Assembly (NCBI RefSeq): GCF_003858635.1
Contig: NZ_RQJO01000010.1
Coordinates: 248,001-312,000 of the forward strand
DNA: 64,000 bases
Direction of reading: 5' to 3'
From: Larkinella rosea
Lineage (GTDB): Bacteria; Bacteroidota; Bacteroidia; Cytophagales; Spirosomataceae
Shown: one piece after another, positions 43,332 through 52,971 of the stretch
Layout of the letters: every line of letters begins with the position of its first letter
How positions within the stretch are numbered: the first letter of the stretch is position 1
The notes under the pieces: model-generated
Told to the model about the DNA's origin: nothing
The model's database searches: none
The model's input: the letters and a program-made list of their open reading frames with translations, nothing else
Position numbers and translations under genes: made by a program

Positions 43332-45505
43332 AACAACTGATTTTACATCTTAAAACCGGCCATACGCTGCTGGAAGACGTCCCCGCCCCCCAGGTTCGGC
43401 GCGGCCAGGTGCTCATTCAAACCCGCCGGACGCTGGTTTCGCTCGGAACCGAACGCATGCTGGTGGAATTTAGTCGCGGCAGTCTCATTTCGAAAGCGCG
43501 TCAGCAGCCCGACCGGGTGAAGCAGGTCCTGGAGAAAATCCGTACCGATGGCCTGATTCCAACCCTGGAGACGGTTTTTAACAAACTGGATCAACCCCTA
43601 CCCCTGGGGTATTGCAACGTTGGCGAGGTCGTGGGCGTGGGCGAAGGCGTTACCGACCTGGCGGTTGGCGACCGGGTGGCTTCGAACGGCCACCATGCCG
43701 AAGTCGTTTGTGTGCCCCGAAATCTGGTGGCGCGGGTGCCCGATGGCGTCAGTGACGACGAAGCGGTTTTTACCGTCATTGGGTCCATCGGTTTGCAGGG
43801 CGTCCGGTTGCTGAATCCAACACTGGGCGAAACCGTCGTTGTGATTGGTTTGGGACTGATCGGCCTGCTCACGGCGGACCTGCTCCGGCTGAATGGCTGT
43901 CGGGTAATTGGCCTGGACGTCGACGAAAAGAAGCTGGAACTGGCCCGCTCCCGAGGCATTATTGCGCTGAATCCAACGGCCGGAACCGATCCGGTAAAAG
44001 CCGTGCTGGCACTGACGCAGGGCATTGGTACGGACGGTGTTGTCATTACGGCTTCGAGCAAAAGCGACGAACTGATTTCGCAGGCGGCCCGCATGAGTCG
44101 CAAGCGCGGACGGATCGTGCTGGTGGGCGTCATCGGCCTGAACCTGAGCCGGGCCGAGTTTTACGAAAAAGAACTGACCTTTCAGGTGTCCTGTTCCTAC
44201 GGCCCCGGTCGCTACGATGAAATGTATGAGCAGCAAGGTTCCGATTATCCGCTGCCGTTTGTTCGCTGGACCCAAAACCGGAATTTTCAGACCATTCTGC
44301 AACTGCTGGAAACCGGTCAACTCAATGTGAAGTCATTGATTACGGAAGTGGTACCGCTGCAGCAATTCGATCAAATCTACAACGGAATTTCTCATTCCGC
44401 TTCCATTGCGTCGCTGCTGCGTTATCCCGAAGAATTGAACCTGAAACCGGTCATTCCGATCCGTGAAGGCCGGTATGAAGGTCGGGGAGCAACCGTCGTT
44501 GGCCTGATCGGTGCCGGAAATTTCACCAGCGCTGTTCTGCTGCCCGCCCTGAAAGAAACCGGTGCAAAACTGAAAACCATCGCCAGCGCCAACGGATTAA
44601 ACGGCACCTTATTAGCCAAAAAATATGGCATTGATGCCAGTACGACCGATTACCGGGAAGTATTGAACGATCCTGAAATCAATCTGGTGGTAATCACCAC
44701 CCGCCACCAGCAACACGCCCGAATGACCCGCGAAGCTTTGCTGGCGGGCAAACACGTTTTTGTTGAAAAACCGCTGGCCATTTTCGAAGACGAACTGGAC
44801 CAGCTGGTCGAAGTCCAGCAGAAATCTGATCAGACGGTTTTGGTGGGTTTCAACCGGCGGTTTTCGCCCCATGTGCAGAAAATGAAGGGATTGCTGGGCG
44901 GCCCAGCTTCCGGCGATGTTCCGATGAACGTCATTGCGACGATGAACGCGGGTCACATTCCGGCCAACTCCTGGGTGCACGACCGCTCCGTGGGCGGTGG
45001 CCGGATTCCGGGCGAAGCCTGTCATTACGTCGATCTCATTTCGTTCCTGACGGGGAGCCGGGTTGTGGCGGTTTGCATGAATGCAATGGGTCGGCAACCG
45101 AACGAAACCACCGATTCGGCGTCTCTCCTGCTGCGCTACGAAAACGGTTCGACGGGCGTTATTAACTACTTCGCCAACGGCAGCAAAGCCTACGCCAAAG
45201 AGCGTTTCGAGGTGTATTCGCAGGAACGAACGCTGGTTTTGGACAATTTCAGGGAATTAAGAGGATACGGTTTTAAGGGATTTTCCAGTTTATCGACCCG
45301 GCAGGATAAGGGCCATAAAGCTCAGTTTCAACGCCTGGTTGAGCAGGTGGAAACGGGCGGGGAGCCGCTGATTCCGTTCGAAAACCTGGTCAATACGACC
45401 CGCACGCTACTGGCGGCTTTGCAGAGTTTAAAAACGAAACGATGGGTCGACGTTCCGGCAGGCATGACCGTTGCCGAATCGGCCGAACACTCCCACAGCC
45501 TATGA
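43328..45505 (+). CDS. Bi-domain oxidoreductase: MDR-type dehydrogenase fused to Gfo/Idh/MocA dehydrogenase
   Basis: 725 residues. The N-terminal half (about 1-350) is a medium-chain dehydrogenase with QTRRTLVSLGTERMLVEFSR and the nucleotide fold VVVIGLGLIGLLTADLL; the catalytic zinc Cys/His set is not obvious. The C-terminal half (about 385-720) starts a second Rossmann fold VVGLIGAGNFTSAVLLPAL and carries EKPLAIF, the Gfo/Idh/MocA signature, and GRIPGEACHYVDLISFLTGS. Such fusions occur regularly next to heparinase-like proteins and AsnB in EPS clusters, where they are thought to oxidise/reduce a nucleotide sugar. The exact reaction is unknown. ATGA overlaps join it to both neighbours. Confidence 0.88.
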   Translation: MKQLILHLKTGHTLLEDVPAPQVRRGQVLIQTRRTLVSLGTERMLVEFSRGSLISKARQQPDRVKQVLEKIRTDGLIPTLETVFNKLDQPLPLGYCNVGEVVGVGEGVTDLAVGDRVASNGHHAEVVCVPRNLVARVPDGVSDDEAVFTVIGSIGLQGVRLLNPTLGETVVVIGLGLIGLLTADLLRLNGCRVIGLDVDEKKLELARSRGIIALNPTAGTDPVKAVLALTQGIGTDGVVITASSKSDELISQAARMSRKRGRIVLVGVIGLNLSRAEFYEKELTFQVSCSYGPGRYDEMYEQQGSDYPLPFVRWTQNRNFQTILQLLETGQLNVKSLITEVVPLQQFDQIYNGISHSASIASLLRYPEELNLKPVIPIREGRYEGRGATVVGLIGAGNFTSAVLLPALKETGAKLKTIASANGLNGTLLAKKYGIDASTTDYREVLNDPEINLVVITTRHQQHARMTREALLAGKHVFVEKPLAIFEDELDQLVEVQQKSDQTVLVGFNRRFSPHVQKMKGLLGGPASGDVPMNVIATMNAGHIPANSWVHDRSVGGGRIPGEACHYVDLISFLTGSRVVAVCMNAMGRQPNETTDSASLLLRYENGSTGVINYFANGSKAYAKERFEVYSQERTLVLDNFRELRGYGFKGFSSLSTRQDKGHKAQFQRLVEQVETGGEPLIPFENLVNTTRTLLAALQSLKTKRWVDVPAGMTVAESAEHSHSL

Positions 45506-47061
45506 GAAACTGGCGGCTATATTGGCACACGGTGCGGCACCTGAGAAGACAACAACTTGTTTATCAGGTGATCAATCGGTTGCGTTCAAAACCGTCGGTA
45601 ACCATCGACCGCTTACCGGTAACCACCCATTTGCTGAAATTTCCCGTACCCGATAAACCGCAAAGCCTGAACGAACGGACCTTCACATTCCTGAATCAGT
45701 CGGTAACCTTCCCGACCGATGTGGACTGGAATTACACTAAAAACGGCAAATTGTGGCAATACAACCTCAATTACTTCGACTTTCTGAATCAGGCTGATCT
45801 GGCGGGTGCGACGGGCCTCGATCTCATCCGGCAGTTTATCGGCCATACGCCCCGGTTGAATGGCGGACTGGAGCCTTATCCCACTTCGCTTCGCATCATC
45901 AACTGGATCCGGTTTTTATCGACTCACCAGCTTCAGCAACCCACCGTCGATGCTCATCTTTGGGCGCAGGTACGATTGCTGGAGCAGCGGCTCGAATACC
46001 ATCTTTTGGGCAACCATTTACTGGAGAATGGGTTCGCCTTGTTGATTGGCTCGCTTTATTTTCAGGATCGGGAGCTTTATCAAAAAGCAATCCAGCTGGT
46101 TAAGGCAGAACTAACAGAACAGTTGCATCAGGATGGCGGGCATTACGAACACAGCCCGATGTACCACCAGATTCTGCTGGATCGGTTGCTGGACGTCGGT
46201 CATGTTCTCCGGAACGATACCTGGCACCGCGATTCGGACGCCGACGGTTTTCTGTCCCATCAAGCTGAGCGGATGCTAAGCTGGCTAGCCGCAGTCACCT
46301 TTGCCAATGGCAATATTCCCCTGATGAACGATGCGGCCGAAGGGGTTGCTCCCACGACCACCCAGCTTATTCGCAAGGCTCAACTACTGGGAATCGAACC
46401 GAAAGCAAGCCATTTATCAGACAGTGGTTTTCGCCGGCTCAGTACCCCAACGTACGAAATGCTGGCGAATGTCGGAATGATTGGACCCGATCACCAGCCC
46501 GGACACGCCCACGCCGATACCTTTAGTTTCGAACTTTACGTAAACCGCCAGCCGGTGCTCATCGACGCGGGTACTTCCACCTACGAAGCCAGCCCGCGCC
46601 GACAATGGGAACGGAGCACGGCGGCCCACAATACCGTCCAGATTGACGAAACCGATTCGTCGGAAGTCTGGGGTGGTTTTCGGGTAGGACGCCGGGCGCG
46701 CGTAACCCTGCTGGAAGATTTACCTACTCAGTTAGGCGCCCAACACAACGGCTACCAACACCTTGGAATACAGCACAAACGGCAATGGATTTCGGCAGAC
46801 AAGACACTGGCAATTGTTGATTCCATTAGTGGCCCTCAAATCGCCACGGCCCGGTTTTACCTGGCTCCGGGGATTTATCCGCTGGCGTTCAACGGAAACC
46901 AGATGCAGTTTTTATGGGGAAAAATGGAATGGCAAAATGCCTTATCGATCCATCAGAAAACCGTGCAGGTTGCCCGGCAGTTTAACCGGCTCCTGCCAGC
47001 GCTGATGATCGAAGTTCAATTCAGGAAAACAGTACGGACAATCATTACCTGTGCAGAATGA
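45502..47061 (+). CDS. Heparinase II/III-family protein
   Basis: 520 residues from the ATG at 45502, which overlaps the preceding TGA; an in-frame ATG at 45442 would overlap by 64 bases. The N-terminal alpha-toroid shows WNYTKNGKLWQYNLNYFDFL and LGNHLLENGFALLIGSLYF, HYEHSPMYHQILLDRLLDV. The C-terminal beta-sandwich shows HAHADTFSFELYVNRQPVLI and RSTAAHNTVQIDETDSSEVW, the Heparinase_II/III motif. No signal peptide is visible, unlike degradative lyases. In EPS loci this family is thought to modify or edit uronic-acid-containing polymer; cytoplasmic or membrane placement is unclear. Context makes a biosynthetic rather than catabolic role likely. Confidence 0.85.
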   Translation: MRNWRLYWHTVRHLRRQQLVYQVINRLRSKPSVTIDRLPVTTHLLKFPVPDKPQSLNERTFTFLNQSVTFPTDVDWNYTKNGKLWQYNLNYFDFLNQADLAGATGLDLIRQFIGHTPRLNGGLEPYPTSLRIINWIRFLSTHQLQQPTVDAHLWAQVRLLEQRLEYHLLGNHLLENGFALLIGSLYFQDRELYQKAIQLVKAELTEQLHQDGGHYEHSPMYHQILLDRLLDVGHVLRNDTWHRDSDADGFLSHQAERMLSWLAAVTFANGNIPLMNDAAEGVAPTTTQLIRKAQLLGIEPKASHLSDSGFRRLSTPTYEMLANVGMIGPDHQPGHAHADTFSFELYVNRQPVLIDAGTSTYEASPRRQWERSTAAHNTVQIDETDSSEVWGGFRVGRRARVTLLEDLPTQLGAQHNGYQHLGIQHKRQWISADKTLAIVDSISGPQIATARFYLAPGIYPLAFNGNQMQFLWGKMEWQNALSIHQKTVQVARQFNRLLPALMIEVQFRKTVRTIITCAE

Positions 47062-48305
47062 AAATAGTTTATTTTTATCAGTATTTCTCCACTCCAAAAG
47101 GTGCCTGGGGCACCCGGGTTTACGATTTTGCCAGACAATGGACTGAACAAGGTCACTCGGTCACGGTCGTCACCAGCATCTACGCAAAGTCGGATCTCAA
47201 AGCCACTCGCTGGACCGAAGAACAGAACATCGACGGCATTCGGGTCAAAATCCTAAACCTCCGGATCGACAACAAGCAATCCACCCTCCGGCGTATCTGG
47301 ACGTTTCTGGTATTTGCAGTCTGGTCGAGCTGGTACGCCCTGACGTTGCCCGCCGACGTCGTGGTAGCTTCTTCCGGTCCCATCACCGTGGGTATTCCGG
47401 GGTTGATTGCGCGGTATTTGCGGGGTCGAAAACTGGTTTTTGAAGCCCGCGATCTGTGGCCCGACACGGCCATTCTGATGGGTGCACTACCCCACAAAAC
47501 GGCGCAGAGGCTGGCCTACTGGTTTGAACGGCAGTGTTACCGGGCCGCCCATCTCATCGTTGCCCTATCGCCGGGTATTCAGCAAAATATTGCGCGCCGA
47601 TACGGTTTTCAGCACAGTATTTCCGTTCCCAATGCCACCAATCTGGCGCTGTTCGGCACCCCCGTTCCGAATGTTCGAATGCCGGAAGAATTGTCTGACA
47701 AAAAAGTCGTTATTTACACCGGAAACATCGGAGCGGTCAACAATTCGAATCTGCTTTTCGAAACAGCAAAAGCCCTTCGTCACCGAACCGACATCGTGAT
47801 TGTGCTCATTGGCGACGGTCAGTTAAAGCAGGAATTGGTAGCCCGACAACAAAAAGATGCGCTCCCAAACTTCAGGATTTACGATTTGATGCCCAAAAAT
47901 GAACTGGTTGCCTACGTACAGCAAGCCTGGCTGGCGATCGTGCCGCTGATGCGTGCGCCGTTACTGGATACGTCTTCGCCGAATAAGCTGATGGAAGCCC
48001 TGGCCGCCGGTTTGCCCGTGATTCAGACGACGGACGGATGGATAAAATCCTTCCTGGAAGAACACCAATGCGGTTTTACATTCAGTTCGGATGATCCGGC
48101 AGCTTTGGCAAATCTCCTGAGCCAGTTGGCCGACGATCCGACCTGGCGACCCGCCATGAGCGCACGGGCGTCGGCGGTGGCCCGACGGATATTCGACAAA
48201 AATCAACTGGCGACTACGTACTTAAAAGCATTAACCGATGTCTTCCAATCGAAACAAGCACCTGCCGACGGCCTTGCTGACCGGTCCCAATGGATTTCTG
48301 GGTAA
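47058..48305 (+). CDS. GT4-family glycosyltransferase, WbuB-like
   Basis: 415 residues, ATGA overlap with the heparinase-family gene. The start MKIVYFYQYFSTPKGAWGTR, then GPITVGIPGLIARYLRGRK and FEARDLWPDTAI, is the hallmark of the WbuB/WcaI-like subgroup of GT4 that often transfers N-acetylfucosamine-type or related sugars. The donor half shows VVIYTGNIGAVNNSNLLFE, PNKLMEALAAGLPVIQTTDG. The last 22 codons overlap the start of the epimerase gene in another frame. Confidence 0.9.
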   Translation: MKIVYFYQYFSTPKGAWGTRVYDFARQWTEQGHSVTVVTSIYAKSDLKATRWTEEQNIDGIRVKILNLRIDNKQSTLRRIWTFLVFAVWSSWYALTLPADVVVASSGPITVGIPGLIARYLRGRKLVFEARDLWPDTAILMGALPHKTAQRLAYWFERQCYRAAHLIVALSPGIQQNIARRYGFQHSISVPNATNLALFGTPVPNVRMPEELSDKKVVIYTGNIGAVNNSNLLFETAKALRHRTDIVIVLIGDGQLKQELVARQQKDALPNFRIYDLMPKNELVAYVQQAWLAIVPLMRAPLLDTSSPNKLMEALAAGLPVIQTTDGWIKSFLEEHQCGFTFSSDDPAALANLLSQLADDPTWRPAMSARASAVARRIFDKNQLATTYLKALTDVFQSKQAPADGLADRSQWISG

Positions 48306-49239
48306 GTACCTGGCGACGGGTCTGCGGGAGGCCGGTTATCAGGTGCTGGGTATGGGCAGAACGGCGGGTGATCTGGTTTGTGATCTCGCTACCGAGCAGC
48401 CCGATCTGTCCGGTAAATCGATTCGGCTGGTCGTGCATTCAGCCGGAAAAGCCCACACCATTCCACAAACCGAAGCAGAGTCGCAGGCTTTTTTTCAGGT
48501 CAATCAGGGAGGAACCGATCGATTGCTTCAGGCTCTTGACAAGGCTGGGATCGTACCCGATGCCTTTGTTTTGATCAGCACGGTGGCCGTATACGGATGC
48601 GAAACCGGCGAATCCATTACCGAAGATGCCCCGCTGAATGGTCAGACGCCCTACGCCGAAAGCAAGCGTCTGGCGGAAGATTTGGTCGTCAACTGGTGCC
48701 ACAAACAGGGTGTTCGCTGTGCGGTTTTACGATTACCTTTGATCGTTGGTAATCAGGCGCCGGGTAATTTGGGAACGTTGACACGGGCCATCCGACGCGG
48801 CCGGTACGTTCACATCGGCAACGGAACAGCCCGGCGGAGCATGGTGCGGGCCGACGACGTAGCCCGAATTATCCCGAAAGCCGCCCGGATTGGCGGAATT
48901 TACAACCTGACGGATGGCGTTCATCCAACCGTCCGTGAATTGGCCGAAGCCATTGCGCAGCGAACCGCTCAACGACCGATCCCGACGATTCCGATCGGGT
49001 TAGCCCGTTTTCTGGCCCGAGTGGGTGACGGAATCGGTTGGCTGCTGGGCCGGCGGTTTCCGTTCGACTCGGTGTCATTGACCAAAATAACCGGTTCGCT
49101 GACATTTTCCGACCAGCGGGCCCGACAACAATTAGACTGGCGCCCGCGGTCAGTTGGTTCTTTTTTTGCTTCTGATCAGGCATTACCAGCCGGTGATCGG
49201 GAGGACAACGTCAGTTCCGTTTCCGTATCAGTTTCATGA
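48238..49239 (+). CDS. NAD-dependent sugar epimerase/dehydratase (extended SDR)
   Basis: 333 residues. The N-terminal Rossmann motif TGPNGFLGKYL, then VVHSAGKAHT, the Ser of LISTVAVYG and the active-site YAESKRLAEDL (Tyr-x3-Lys) are complete. C-terminal features RRSMVRADDVAR and GGIYNLTDGVHPTVRELAE fit UDP-hexose 4-epimerase-like enzymes of LPS/EPS loci. The start at 48238 overlaps the upstream GT by 68 bases. Because the cofactor motif itself lies inside the overlap (about 48280-48310), an overlap of at least some 40 bases is unavoidable. It probably supplies a nucleotide sugar such as UDP-GalNAc-type donors to the cluster. Confidence 0.88.
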   Translation: MSSNRNKHLPTALLTGPNGFLGKYLATGLREAGYQVLGMGRTAGDLVCDLATEQPDLSGKSIRLVVHSAGKAHTIPQTEAESQAFFQVNQGGTDRLLQALDKAGIVPDAFVLISTVAVYGCETGESITEDAPLNGQTPYAESKRLAEDLVVNWCHKQGVRCAVLRLPLIVGNQAPGNLGTLTRAIRRGRYVHIGNGTARRSMVRADDVARIIPKAARIGGIYNLTDGVHPTVRELAEAIAQRTAQRPIPTIPIGLARFLARVGDGIGWLLGRRFPFDSVSLTKITGSLTFSDQRARQQLDWRPRSVGSFFASDQALPAGDREDNVSSVSVSVS

Positions 49240-50390
49240 ATCAAAAGCGACAACGGATTTTACACATCAGCACGGCTCACCCCCCCTACGATCCGCGCAT
49301 TATGTACAAATATTTGCCCGTTTTAGCCGATGAATATGATGTTTATTGCGCCATTCCGAACGCCGATCCGAACGTTTCGCCGAAGGTTCACTTCATCAAA
49401 CTTCCTTATTATAAGCACGTTATCCTGCGGTTTTTCATTACCTGCCCATTGATTGTCTGGAAAACCGTCCGGCTTCGTCCGGATCTGATCCACATTTATT
49501 CGGCCGAATTTCTGCCTTATGCGTACATCTACCGAATGCTGGGAGCTGCGGTCATTTACGAAGTTCAGGAAAATCTCTACAAAAAAATTCACCTCAAACG
49601 TCACAACCGCGGCTGGCTGCTGAAACGGGCGTTCCAGTTTTTCGATCAGAAGGCCCGCCGGGATTTCTCTCTGATTTTTACCGAACACGGCTACCTGACC
49701 ACGTATACCGATCTGGCAAAACCGTACGCCATCATTTACAACTACCCCCTCCTGCCCTTTTTGGACTCGTTTCGGCGGACATACCGGCGAGCGTCTGATC
49801 CGATCGATTTTTTTTACATCGGCTGGCTGAGTTTCGAGCGGTCGATCGTCACGCTGCTGGAAGGAATGGCGTTGCTTAAATCCACGCATCCGAATTTTAA
49901 AGTCCATTTATTCGGCCATTGCTCCTTTACCAGTCAGGATCTGGAAGCCCTTCCGGCTTATCAGCTGGTGAAAGACAACCTGATTTTTTACGGTTACACC
50001 GATCAGGCCAAAGCGTTTGCGAAGGCGGCAAAATCAGTGGCCGGACTGGCGTTGCTGAAACCGGTTGGGGATTATCCGGAGTCGTATACGACCAAAATGT
50101 TCGAATACATGGTGCTGGGTTTGCCGGTTATTACGTCCAATTTTCCACTTTACCGGGCAGTTGTCGAGGAAAACCGCTGCGGTTTCTGCATCGATCCGAC
50201 GGATCCGGTGGCCCTAGTCGAAAGCCTGCGGTTTTTGATCGACCATCCGACCGAAGCGGAACAGATGGGAAAACGCGGCCGAAAAGCCGCCGAAACAACT
50301 TATAACTGGTCAAGTGAACAACCTAAACTCTTGAATCTCTACAAGTTATCACTTTCTCCGAACAATTATGAATTGGACCCTGTACGCTAG
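49236..50390 (+). CDS. GT4-family glycosyltransferase
   Basis: 384 residues joined by ATGA to the epimerase gene. Features: RILHISTAHPPYDPRIMYKY at the start, LIHIYSAEFLPYAYIYRMLG, FFYIGWLSFERSIVTLLEGM, and the donor motif SYTTKMFEYMVLGLPVITSN with an E-x-n-E pattern. The C-terminus runs into the next gene with a 23-base overlap. It is probably the transferase adding the second sugar next to the initiating transferase, as gene order often reflects, but this is speculative. Confidence 0.88.
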   Translation: MNQKRQRILHISTAHPPYDPRIMYKYLPVLADEYDVYCAIPNADPNVSPKVHFIKLPYYKHVILRFFITCPLIVWKTVRLRPDLIHIYSAEFLPYAYIYRMLGAAVIYEVQENLYKKIHLKRHNRGWLLKRAFQFFDQKARRDFSLIFTEHGYLTTYTDLAKPYAIIYNYPLLPFLDSFRRTYRRASDPIDFFYIGWLSFERSIVTLLEGMALLKSTHPNFKVHLFGHCSFTSQDLEALPAYQLVKDNLIFYGYTDQAKAFAKAAKSVAGLALLKPVGDYPESYTTKMFEYMVLGLPVITSNFPLYRAVVEENRCGFCIDPTDPVALVESLRFLIDHPTEAEQMGKRGRKAAETTYNWSSEQPKLLNLYKLSLSPNNYELDPVR

Positions 50391-51390
50391 CGTCACCGCC
50401 TTCCTTTTCGGGGCCGAAATGTTATATCTTCGGTTGGCCACCCATTTCAACATTGTCGACACCCCCAACCACCGCAGTGCACACAGCCGACTGACGGTTC
50501 GGGGGGGCGGCATTGTCTTCTGGCTGGCGGCTTTCCTTGCCTTTGTCGTCAGCGATTTTGCTACGCCCTATTTTTTTGCGGGCCTGACCCTGGTGGCGCT
50601 GGTGAGTTTCGTCGACGATGTGCAATCCATTTCCAATCGGCTGCGGTTTCTGGTGCAACTGGTGAGTGTCGGTTTATTGCTGCACGAAACGGGGCTCTGG
50701 CAGGAAACCGGCTGGTGGATGATTCCGGGTCTGGTGGTGGCCTGTGGCGTTCTGAATGCCTACAACTTCATGGATGGCATCAACGGCATTACGGTTTTTT
50801 ACAGCCTGATAACTATTGCCACACTGCTGATTATCAACCAGTTTATAGCGTTCTTCGCTGATCCGCTTTTGCTTCATTTCTCACTTGCGGGCCTGCTGGT
50901 CTTTGCTTTTTTCAACGCCCGGCGGAAAGCCTTGTGCTTCGCGGGGGATGTGGGCAGCGTGTCGATGGCGTTTATCGTGATTTTTCTGCTAACCAGCCTC
51001 ATGCAGAAAAGCGGCCAGTTGGTCTATATTTTACTATTGGCGGTTTACGGCATCGACAGTGTGATTACCATCCTCTACCGGTTGTGGCTGGGCGAAAATA
51101 TTTTCCGTCCCCACAAATCACACCTGTTTCAATTGCTGGTTCACCAGCTAAAATGGTCCCATTTGCGGGTAGCGGGCTTGTATGCGGTGGCCCAGGCCCT
51201 TATCAATGTGTATGCTGTCTGGTTGAGCCATCGCGAAGGGCAAATTCAATTCTGGGGAAGCCTGATCCTGTTAACGGTTTTGACGTGGCTCTATTGCCTG
51301 CTCAAAAACCGCTTGCTCTGGCCCAAAACTAGCGATCCCAAAACCGGTCAGCGCCGGGCAACATCCCAGGTTTTACGCAAACTAATCTGA
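50368..51390 (+). CDS. WecA/MraY-type polyprenyl-phosphate sugar-1-phosphate transferase
   Basis: 340 residues, about 10 membrane helices. Conserved cytoplasmic motifs are present: SFVDDVQSISNRLR (DD), NAYNFMDGINGITVFYSL (N-x3-DGIN), CFAGDVGSVSMAF (GDxGS) and a His loop PHKSHLFQLLVHQ. This family moves HexNAc-1-phosphate (GlcNAc, FucNAc or similar) from a UDP-sugar to undecaprenyl phosphate, starting the repeat unit. It is the last gene of the EPS operon. Its last 43 bases overlap the end of the convergent Wzi gene. Confidence 0.92.
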   Translation: MNWTLYASVTAFLFGAEMLYLRLATHFNIVDTPNHRSAHSRLTVRGGGIVFWLAAFLAFVVSDFATPYFFAGLTLVALVSFVDDVQSISNRLRFLVQLVSVGLLLHETGLWQETGWWMIPGLVVACGVLNAYNFMDGINGITVFYSLITIATLLIINQFIAFFADPLLLHFSLAGLLVFAFFNARRKALCFAGDVGSVSMAFIVIFLLTSLMQKSGQLVYILLLAVYGIDSVITILYRLWLGENIFRPHKSHLFQLLVHQLKWSHLRVAGLYAVAQALINVYAVWLSHREGQIQFWGSLILLTVLTWLYCLLKNRLLWPKTSDPKTGQRRATSQVLRKLI

Positions 51391-52952
51391 AAACCGGTAC
51401 TTGCGGGCAGCAGATTTCCCTGATCCGTCGCGACGGAAGCCATCGCACGAAAACCGTGCCCGAAAGCTGGAAAACCGAGGGTGAGAACCGATGAAAACTG
51501 CCGGACGCTGTTCGGAAACGGAAAACCGTACGTACCCAGATTCTGGCTCATCGAACATTTCAGCAAAAAAGTATACGTTTCGTGCCAGCTACCGGAAACC
51601 GCCAGATGAAAAACCTTCACCCGATTATTATTGGTAAAGAAGTAACGTTCAAAGGTTTGCGAGCGGGGCAGTTCCGGACGCGTATCGTTGGTGGGCGTAA
51701 TGAACGGTGTGCCAATGGTACGGCCTAGATACGACCAGCCATCCCGGTATTGCGAATGGTTAAAGTAATTATCCGCCCCCCGGTCCTGATCACGATCTCC
51801 GAAAATGGCTCCTCCCTGGCTCAAGGTGTATAGAAACTCCGTTACAATCCGTTCGATGTGGAAACGCCGGGTCGCCGGGCGCTGATTCAGGTACCGGATG
51901 CCATTTAGCCCATCGGCAATATTGCTGAGGTAATACAACGACCCATCGTCGTAAATGCTTTGTCGGTAAAAGAACAGCGAAAAGTCCTTACGGGTGATTT
52001 CAAAACCGATGTCGACTGTGCCGAGGTGGTTACCAACGCGATTTCCGCGATCGCCTTTGCTGTAAATTGTCGTATCAATGTTGTCGCCCAGCGCGGCCAG
52101 TGAGGTGCCAAATATGGCGTTGACGTAGTTGCCCAAACCGGTTGGAAACCGCCCGTTTTTGATCTGGTTTTCGTTGGAAATAAGGTCACTCCGACCGGCC
52201 CACTGTACCTGATGGCTCATTCCCGCATAGAATTTGATAGGCCAGCCGGGTTTGCCCAATCGCCCGTACAGGGCTTTTTGGTGAAGATACGAATGCGTAA
52301 CCGCTCCCTGATTGCCAAACCAGCCGTGGGCGAACAAGCCGCGAAACGCGAGAACACCTTTGGTAAAGCCAATCGGCGTGTAGTCTGCCATTGAAATCTG
52401 AATTTTTGGAATCGGCATCGCGTTTCCCGACCAGATGTATGGCCCGGTTCCGATCGTGGAATCGGCCAGCCCGATCACCTCCCGCCGTCGGCCCACCTGC
52501 AACTCCAATCCCCGAATGCGGCCTTTCAAGTAAGCTTCCGGAATCAAAACCGCCGACTTCCGTCCCCCGTTTCCGACCACTTCCAGCCCATAGCCCCAAC
52601 CCGCCAGCTTCCGTCTGTTTTTAACCAGATCGGCTGGTTTTGTCTTGTCCCGGAGGTAATTGGCCGAGATGCCACCCCGGAGCGATCCAAATGGGGATGC
52701 GACCGGAATGATTCCGTACTGATTGGTTCGTAACCAGAAGGGTGTCCGGTCCGACGTACTGGCTGAAAGAACGGATTCCGCAAAAATGCGCACTTCCCGT
52801 TTTTCCAGATCGGGAACGACCAGTTCGGCAACTGTTGCGCGGGCGGAAGAATCCAACTCCTGGCTTTGCGCATTTGCCGGAAAACAACCAGCCGCTAACC
52901 CGATGATTATCAACAGGAAAGAGATTTGGGATGTGCTGATGCGGTCCGTCAT
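51348..52952 (-). CDS. wzi-like: Capsule assembly Wzi-family outer-membrane protein
   Basis: 534 residues with signal peptide (MTDRISTSQISFLLIIIGLA, cut after ANAQ). A beta-barrel pattern is seen throughout: RTPFWLRTNQYGIIPVASPF, LEVVGNGGRKSAVLIPEAYL, KGVLAFRGLFAHGWFGNQGA and the C-terminal GFQISLRKTWDV that closes the barrel. Wzi binds capsule or EPS at the cell surface. The gene is convergent with the transferase gene and the coding ends overlap by 43 bases; both reading frames keep family motifs up to the end, so the overlap is real. It lies 19 bp after the PorU2-like gene. Confidence 0.88.
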   Translation of the reverse strand: MTDRISTSQISFLLIIIGLAAGCFPANAQSQELDSSARATVAELVVPDLEKREVRIFAESVLSASTSDRTPFWLRTNQYGIIPVASPFGSLRGGISANYLRDKTKPADLVKNRRKLAGWGYGLEVVGNGGRKSAVLIPEAYLKGRIRGLELQVGRRREVIGLADSTIGTGPYIWSGNAMPIPKIQISMADYTPIGFTKGVLAFRGLFAHGWFGNQGAVTHSYLHQKALYGRLGKPGWPIKFYAGMSHQVQWAGRSDLISNENQIKNGRFPTGLGNYVNAIFGTSLAALGDNIDTTIYSKGDRGNRVGNHLGTVDIGFEITRKDFSLFFYRQSIYDDGSLYYLSNIADGLNGIRYLNQRPATRRFHIERIVTEFLYTLSQGGAIFGDRDQDRGADNYFNHSQYRDGWSYLGRTIGTPFITPTNDTRPELPRSQTFERYFFTNNNRVKVFHLAVSGSWHETYTFLLKCSMSQNLGTYGFPFPNSVRQFSSVLTLGFPAFGHGFRAMASVATDQGNLLPASTGFQISLRKTWDVARR

Positions 52953-52971
52953 GGGTCGTGGAAATTAGGCG

